A stretch of DNA of 64,000 nt from Streptomyces sp. SAJ15 (lineage in GTDB: Bacteria > Actinomycetota > Actinomycetes > Streptomycetales > Streptomycetaceae): NCBI RefSeq assembly GCF_007595705.1, contig NZ_NISY01000003.1, positions 496,001-560,000 of the forward strand, written 5' to 3'. This document shows positions 59,409 through 64,000 of the stretch, piece by piece; positions within the stretch are counted from its first letter, which is position 1; each line of letters starts with the position of its first letter. The notes beneath the pieces are model-generated. The model was not told the DNA's origin. It worked only from the letters and a program-made list of their open reading frames with translations, and did not search any database. The position numbers and the translations under genes are program-made.

Positions 59409-59726
59409 TCACCACACCTCTGGGGAAGCGGCGTCCCCGAGAGGCGCCGATGTGGTTCGAGGCGACGTGGGGACACCCATCGGCGCGGTCTCGAGTCGGT
59501 CGTGGCAGGTGAAGCCGAGGCGGGTCATGGCCCGGACGACTTCACCGCTGGTGAAGTCGCGGCGGTCCTGTCGGGTGATGACCTGGCCCACTTGCTCGAC
59601 CGGGTAGCGGCGGCGGCCGATGGTCACGGACTCACCCGTGACGAGCTCGGGCCTGACGCCCTTCATCGAGGCCAGCACCCCGCTCTTGGTCAGCTCGAAC
59701 GGATACCGGGCGATGACACAGCGCAT
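59409..59726 (-). CDS. SCO5918-family protein
   Basis: A 105-residue protein: MRCVIARYPFELTKSGVLASMKGVRPELVTGESVTIGRRRYPVEQVGQVITRQDRRDFTSGEVVRAMTRLGFTC. This is the streptomycete family found next to DEAD-box helicase and cold-shock genes, as it is here. No known function. The start codon overlaps the CBS gene's end by 37 bp (59690–59726), so the two are translationally linked. GTGAGG precedes the ATG. The last 25 residues are variable. Confidence 0.8.
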   Translation of the reverse strand: MRCVIARYPFELTKSGVLASMKGVRPELVTGESVTIGRRRYPVEQVGQVITRQDRRDFTSGEVVRAMTRLGFTCHDRLETAPMGVPTSPRTTSAPLGDAASPEVW

Positions 59727-60043
59727 GACGCCTCACAGAGGAGAAAGAGAACGGACTGACCGGGCGAGGTGGACGGTCCGGGGAGGACGTCCCGTAGACG
59801 GACGCGGTCCGTGTAGGTGGGGCTGTCGCGGAGAACGGCGAGCCGTGCCAGGGTGATCAGGCCGGTGCTCTGGTCGTCCCCGTCGCAGAGGACGAGGTGA
59901 TCGACGCGGGCACCGGCCATGAGGGACAGAGCCACCTCGACCGTCATGTCGTCACAGACCCGAGGTCCGGACGCGTCCCTGTCGTCGACCACGGCGTTGG
60001 GGGAGGGAGCCACTACCTGGTGCTGCGTCTGAGTCGGCGTCAT
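59690..60043 (-). CDS. Single CBS-domain-like protein
   Basis: A 117-residue protein with one degenerate CBS motif: DMTVEVALSLMAGARVDHLVLCDGDDQSTGLITLARLAVLRDS. CBS domains bind adenylates and regulate partner proteins; here only about 55 residues are recognisable and the C-terminal 40 are Ser/Pro-rich. AGGAGG precedes the ATG at 60043. Probably one operon with the DEAD helicase upstream (48-bp gap) and the SCO5918-like gene downstream. Confidence 0.75.
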   Translation of the reverse strand: MTPTQTQHQVVAPSPNAVVDDRDASGPRVCDDMTVEVALSLMAGARVDHLVLCDGDDQSTGLITLARLAVLRDSPTYTDRVRLRDVLPGPSTSPGQSVLFLLCEASCAVSSPGIRSS

Positions 60044-60090
60044 ACGTGCCTCCTGGTGCGTGAGGGGGTGGGCTCGTGATCACAGCGGCT

Positions 60091-61581
60091 CTACGCAGCC
60101 GAGCCGAAGCCGGTCCGCCGCTGTGCCCCGCGGTGCGCTGCTTCGCCGACGGGCCGGCCCTGGCCGGCGTGGCCCCGGCGACCCCGGGCCTGAGATGGAG
60201 AAGACGTGCCGCGGGGACGTTTCACGTCCGGCGCGGTGATGACGACCGGGACACCGGAAGGAGCCTGGGCGCCTGTGATGCGGCTCAGCTCCGCCTCGCC
60301 CGAACGCACCTGGGCGACTCGGGGGGTGATGCCTGCCGAAGCCATCAGTCGGCTCATACCGCGCCGCTGGTCAGGGGTCACCAGGGTGACGACGCTGCCG
60401 TACTCGCCGGCGCGGGCCGTACGGCCGCCGCGGTGCAGGTAGTCCTTGTGGTCACTGGGCGGATCTACATTGACGACCAGGTCGAGGTTGTCGACGTGGA
60501 TCCCGCGCGCCGCGACGTTGGTCGCCACCAGTACCGTCACATGCCCGCTCTTGAACTGGGCCAGGGTCCGCGTGCGCTGCGGCTGGGACTTGCCACCGTG
60601 CAGGGCTGCGGCGCGGACACCGTTGCTCAGCAGGTGCTTGGTCAGCCGGTCCACCGCGTGCTTGGTATCGAGGAACATGATCACTCGACCGTCTCGCGCC
60701 GCGATCTCGGTGGTCGTCCGATGCTTGTCCGCGTCGTGCACGTGGAGTACGTGGTGCTCCATCGTGGTGACCGCGCCCGCCGACGGGTCGACGGAGTGGA
60801 CCACCGGGTCCGTCAGGTAGCGGCGGACCAGCAGGTCGACGTTGCGGTCCAGAGTGGCCGAGAAGAGCATCCGCTGCCCGTCGGGACGCACCTGGTCGAG
60901 CAGGGCGGTGACCTGGGGCATGAAGCCCATGTCGGCCATTTGGTCGGCCTCGTCGAGCACCGTACTGCCGACATCGTCCAGTCGGCAGTCGCCCCGGTCG
61001 ATGAGGTCCTTGAGCCGCCCGGGCGTCGCGACGACCACCTCGGCCCCGGCGCGCAGCGCACCGGCCTGCCTGCCGATGGACATCCCACCGACGACGGTGG
61101 CCAGCCGCAGGCCCACGGAGCGGGCGTACGGAGTGAGCGCGTCGGCGACCTGCTGGGCGAGCTCGCGGGTGGGGACGAGGACGAGGGCGAGCGGCTGCCG
61201 TGGCTCGGCACGCCGCCCCGCTGTACGGGCCAGTACGGCGAGGCCGAAAGCGAGGGTCTTGCCCGAGCCGGTGCGGCCACGGCCGAGTACGTCACGACCG
61301 GCCAGGGAGTTCGGCAGGGTCGCCGCCTGGATCGGGAACGGCGCGGTCACGCCTTCGCGGCCGAGCGTGGCCAACAGCCGCGCAGGCATGGCGAGATCGG
61401 CGAACGACCCGACGGCGGGCAGCGCGGGCGTGATCGTCTTCGGCGGCGCGAACTCGCCCCGTACGGCCCGTCCGGCCTGTCGATTTCCGTAGCCCTTTGA
61501 ACGGCGCGGACCACCGGAGCGGTGGGTGCCGGCGCCTCCTCCGAAGCGGTCATCCGTGTGAATTGTGCGGGCACGCTTCAT
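60091..61581 (-). CDS. DEAD-box RNA helicase
   Basis: A 496-residue ATP-dependent RNA helicase. Motifs: Q-motif region (FPIQAATLP), I GRGRTGSGKT, Ia PTRELAQQV, Ib TPGRL, II VLDEADQM, III SAT, IV VIMFLDTKHAVDRL, V TNVAARGIH and VI HRGGRTARAG. Motif I carries Gly-Arg in place of the common Ala-x. The N-terminal 50 residues are basic and Gly-rich, and the C-terminus is basic and unstructured, both likely RNA-binding. ATG 61581 has GGAAGG upstream. Together with the cold-shock gene it forms the usual cold/RNA-structure module. Confidence 0.93.
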   Translation of the reverse strand: MKRARTIHTDDRFGGGAGTHRSGGPRRSKGYGNRQAGRAVRGEFAPPKTITPALPAVGSFADLAMPARLLATLGREGVTAPFPIQAATLPNSLAGRDVLGRGRTGSGKTLAFGLAVLARTAGRRAEPRQPLALVLVPTRELAQQVADALTPYARSVGLRLATVVGGMSIGRQAGALRAGAEVVVATPGRLKDLIDRGDCRLDDVGSTVLDEADQMADMGFMPQVTALLDQVRPDGQRMLFSATLDRNVDLLVRRYLTDPVVHSVDPSAGAVTTMEHHVLHVHDADKHRTTTEIAARDGRVIMFLDTKHAVDRLTKHLLSNGVRAAALHGGKSQPQRTRTLAQFKSGHVTVLVATNVAARGIHVDNLDLVVNVDPPSDHKDYLHRGGRTARAGEYGSVVTLVTPDQRRGMSRLMASAGITPRVAQVRSGEAELSRITGAQAPSGVPVVITAPDVKRPRGTSSPSQARGRRGHAGQGRPVGEAAHRGAQRRTGFGSAA

Positions 61582-61752
61582 GCGGAACCTTCCTTGACGA
61601 GGCACGTAGCAAGGAATTCCCGCAGCAGATGAGCGGCGCAGAGAATCTCGAGACGGGCCAAATGAGAAGCGGGCTGAGTCGGACCGACGGGGAATGTGTC
61701 ACCGGTCGGAGATGCGGGGAGCCTTTCCGTCGCGCGCCCTGAAAAGCAGCGA

Positions 61753-61787
61753 GATGGGGCCCGCACCCCAGAGGTGCGGGCCCCATC
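61753..61787 (-). terminator. Cold-shock gene terminator
   Basis: GATGGGGCCCGCACC (61753–61767) pairs perfectly with 61773–61787, 26 bp beyond the cold-shock stop. Confidence 0.85.
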
Positions 61788-61812
61788 TACGAAGTAAGCG
61801 TCAGCGCCGGTG

Positions 61813-62016
61813 TCAGGCGGGAACGATGTTCTCTGCCGTCGGGCCCTTCTGGCCCTGCGCGATGTCGAACGACACCTTCTGGCCTTCCAGCAGCTCGCGG
61901 AAGCCCTGGGTGGCGATGTTCGAGTAGTGGGCGAAGACGTCGGGGCCGCCGCCGTCCTGCTCGATGAAGCCGAAGCCCTTTTCCGCGTTGAACCACTTCA
62001 CGGTGCCAGTAGCCAT
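61813..62016 (-). CDS. Cold-shock protein (CspA family)
   Basis: A 67-residue single-stranded nucleic-acid-binding protein. RNP1 is KGFGFIEQ and RNP2 is VFAHYSNI. It opens [14 protein letters not shown], the family start. It acts as an RNA chaperone in cold and stress, with the helicase encoded 232 bp downstream. AAGGAG precedes the ATG. A hairpin lies in the leader. Confidence 0.96.
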   Translation of the reverse strand: MATGTVKWFNAEKGFGFIEQDGGGPDVFAHYSNIATQGFRELLEGQKVSFDIAQGQKGPTAENIVPA

Positions 62017-62045
62017 GTCATTTCTCCTTGGGATAGACGGTGTCA

Positions 62046-62068
62046 GGAATTCACTCTGTGCGAATTCC
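62046..62068 (-). promoter_or_regulatory. Hairpin in cold-shock mRNA leader
   Basis: GGAATTC (62046–62052) pairs with GAATTCC (62062–62068), 30 bp before the start codon and upstream of the ribosome-binding site. Leader structure or operator; whether it is transcribed depends on the promoter, which I cannot place. Confidence 0.45.
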
Positions 62069-62634
62069 GTGTCGCCGTGATGATCACCCGTGGAAATGAA
62101 TCTTCTGGCAACCACACCTGCAACTGACATCGACAGTAGCACGGTGAGACCGGCTCTGCACGGCGATAATTCTGTTCCGGTCGACGGTCGAAGAATGCTC
62201 GCCGAGCCCCGCACCTATTTTCTCATTCCACGGGAACAGATATTGGTCTCCGTGGGCGTGGCCTTTTCTGTCGTGCACTTCCGCCCGCAGCCCCGTGGCC
62301 TCTGTCGACGGGAGACGTGCCGCTGCCCCTGTCGTCAGGCGAGTGGGCATCCCCTCGCCCGACGGCGAGATCTGTACGGCCATCGGGGTACCCGAACGCC
62401 TTGGCTGACAAGGGAGTTGGGAGCATTGCACAGCGGGGAGATGCTTCGTCGTGTCTCGGATGTCGACGAGAGAGCCCCCGGGTTGAGGAGCACGGATCAC
62501 AGTGAGGGCGTCTCAAGTTGCGGGATGGAGTCGAACAAGCAAGCGAGCCCGCTGGGCGGGTGGGGCGCCTGCGGGTCGATTTCGTTGCCAAGTGGTGCGC
62601 AAGTGGAGTGCGAGCCCGCAGAGGTCTGCAGAAG
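62069..62634. other. Non-coding region left of repeat B
   Basis: Includes the upstream sequence of the cold-shock gene. No gene is convincing here. GC content is low in 62130–62240. Confidence 0.5.
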
Positions 62635-62716
62635 CAACAAGGCCCAGGTCGCTGACCTGGGCCTTCGCTATGGAGCGGGTGACGAGAATCGAACTCGCGC
62701 TCTAAGCTTGGGAATC
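62635..62716 (-). repeat. Attachment-site-like repeat B: tRNA-Gly 3′ half plus terminator
   Basis: Same 82-nt segment as 57631–57712, in the same orientation, differing at about three or four positions. It again breaks off at the tRNA anticodon loop (CTTGGGAA in the plus strand). The two copies are 5,004 bp apart. Confidence 0.85.
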
Positions 62717-63108
62717 AACGGCTCCTGCTGTGTAGGAAAGCCACCTGACCTGCGAGAACGGCGGTACGGCGACCATTCTGGTGGGCTTCTTGACGCCCTT
62801 GTTGACCAGTGTTTACCGTGCTGGAGGGCACGGTTGGGGCACGCCGCCGATGGGCGGCCCGGGAAGCGCGGCAGCGTGTGAAGATGTGGGCGCTGAGCCC
62901 GCGATCAGAAGTCGTCACGGCGCCGGGATTGCTCACGCAACCGCGGCACCCCTGTCGTCCGGAGCACGCCGGTGGCTTTCTGCGTTGGCCGGCGGGGGAG
63001 ACGATGACGCGGTCTTCTTCGACAGGGTGAGTGAGCCACTCCGGCATTGGAATCGGGAGCCGCGAGCCTGCCCGCCTGGGCTCCGTCAACAATGGGCCGG
63101 CTGTCGGC
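62717..63108. other. Element-like flank right of repeat B
   Basis: Contains CTGACCTGCGA (62745), GTTGACC and TTTACCG motifs shared with the flank of repeat A. No gene seen up to the SpoIIE stop. Confidence 0.5.
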
Positions 63109-64000
63109 TCACTCCAGGATGGCGAGGTGGTCGGCGGCGCCCTCGTGCCACTCGATCAGGAAGAGGGTCGCGTCGTCACTGGTACTCCCGCCCCGTTCCT
63201 CCTTCAGCGTGTGGGAGAGCGAGCGCACCACTGCCCGCACCCCCCTTTCTTTCTGCTCGATGCGGTTGACCCAGTGGATGAGCTGTTCCTCGCCGAACTG
63301 TTCTTGGCCGGCTTCGTGCTCCTCGATGAGGCCGTCGGTGAAGCACAGGACCCGATCGCCACGATGGAGTGTCTGCTCGCTGACCCGGGGTTCCTCACCT
63401 CCGAAGCCGACCGGCAAGGTGGTCGGGCCCTCCAGCCGCCGGAGGACCCGGCGGTTGCGGATCAGCATCGGTGGGGGGTGACCCGCGTTGACCCACTGCA
63501 GGTGACCCGTTGCGACGTTCAGGCGCATCATCTGCGCGGTCACGAAGTGTTCGGGGCCGAACTGCTCGGCGATGGCCCGATCCATGAACGCGTAGATCTC
63601 GGACAGATCGATGCGGGCACGCCTGGAGTGCCGGTAGGCGCCGATGGCGACCGTGGCCATCGTGGCGGCGTCGAGGCCGTGGCCCATGGCATCAACCACG
63701 GCCATGTGAAGGATGTCGTCGTTGAGTGCGTAGTCGAAGCTGTCCCCGGCGACGCTGTAGGCGGGCTCCAGGATCCCGGCCACTGAGACCTGCGGCACGG
63801 ACATCGCCAGCGGCGGGAGCAAGGACCACTGGATTTCCGCAGCCACACTCATGGGTTCTCGGCGCCGGGCGAGGAAGAACTGGTCGGTATAGCTGTGCTT
63901 GGTGACCAGCATGTCGGCGATCAAACCGGCGAGCCTGCGCAGCAAGCGCCGGTCGTCGTCATCGACGGTATCCAGAGTGAGGGCCAGCACACCCACCTGG
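63109..64000 (-). CDS. SpoIIE-type protein phosphatase, 5′ end outside window
   Basis: The C-terminal 297 residues of a PPM-type phosphatase. They begin with a piece of a sensor domain (GVLALTLDTVDDDDRRLLRRLAGLIADML, GAF-like). The SpoIIE domain follows: SLLPPLAMSVPQVSVAGILEPAYSVAGDSFDYAL, VVDAMGHGLDAATMATVAIGAYRHSRR, WVNAGHPPPMLIRN, VLCFTDGLIEEH and STSDDATLFLIEW. Metal ligands Asp and Gly are present. No C-terminal HATPase follows, unlike the phosphatase at 14–16 kb. Role: anti-anti-sigma or stress signalling. Confidence 0.88.
   Translation of the reverse strand, partial: QVGVLALTLDTVDDDDRRLLRRLAGLIADMLVTKHSYTDQFFLARRREPMSVAAEIQWSLLPPLAMSVPQVSVAGILEPAYSVAGDSFDYALNDDILHMAVVDAMGHGLDAATMATVAIGAYRHSRRARIDLSEIYAFMDRAIAEQFGPEHFVTAQMMRLNVATGHLQWVNAGHPPPMLIRNRRVLRRLEGPTTLPVGFGGEEPRVSEQTLHRGDRVLCFTDGLIEEHEAGQEQFGEEQLIHWVNRIEQKERGVRAVVRSLSHTLKEERGGSTSDDATLFLIEWHEGAADHLAILE

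Noticed and set aside
62090..62881. Long plus-strand reading frame crossing repeat B
   Set aside because: It passes through the tRNA-Gly remnant and its terminator and has no recognisable domain.
1..64000. CRISPR array, transposase, integrase or plasmid origin
   Set aside because: None was seen. The tandem repeats found are short minisatellites without spacers.

Overview
The window is GC-rich actinobacterial chromosome and looks like Streptomyces. Support comes from strong third-position GC bias, GTG/TTG starts behind GGAGG-type sites, and typical families: an AfsR-like SARP regulator, an XRE/DUF5753–DUF397–HATPase group, SpoIIE-type phosphatases, a SigE-family sigma factor, DUF4232, DUF5994 and a SCO5918-like protein. 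The species cannot be named from the sequence alone. Both ends cut a gene: an NHL-repeat protein on the left and a SpoIIE phosphatase on the right.

Left third (1–25 kb). A SARP regulator is translationally coupled behind an M18 aminopeptidase and followed by a DUF4232 lipoprotein. Next come an acyl-CoA dehydrogenase, an SseB-like protein, a pirin, the XRE/DUF397/HATPase group, an AI-2E-type permease tail-to-tail with a PAS-GAF-SpoIIE-HATPase phosphatase, and aspS. An NO-response pair follows, NsrR and the flavohaemoglobin Hmp, each with a palindrome at its promoter. Then come an atypical stand-alone receiver domain, a sigma/membrane-protein pair, an L,D-transpeptidase lipoprotein and metG.

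Middle (25–46 kb). A von Willebrand A protein with a very long acidic linker is divergent from a PhoX phosphatase that has PHO-box-like repeats. An FAD-dependent oxidoreductase and an EEP hydrolase converge. An FMN riboswitch precedes a monofunctional ribB. Further on are a DHA2 transporter, an ATP-dependent DNA ligase, an ECF sigma factor with a SnoaL-like tail, small membrane proteins and a two-helix potassium channel. A compact minus-strand operon (ABM-domain protein, NAD(P)-dependent dehydrogenase, amidohydrolase, cytochrome P450) has every junction overlapping by 4 nt.

Right third (46–64 kb). This holds membrane and DUF2252 proteins, a flavodoxin-like reductase, and several small regulator/oxidoreductase pairs with candidate operators (TetR/aldo-keto reductase, GlxA/quinone reductase, ArsR). 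A secreted M6 metallopeptidase has a triplicated ribosome-binding-site repeat. After a tRNA-Trp the sequence becomes mosaic. Two 82-bp near-identical direct repeats, 5.0 kb apart, each hold the 3′ half of a tRNA-Gly plus its terminator, as integrase attachment sites do. Between them lie a 5′-truncated DUF5994 gene, a MerR-like regulator, SCO5918-like and CBS proteins, a DEAD-box RNA helicase and a cold-shock protein. This putative scarred integration locus is the most unusual structure in the window.
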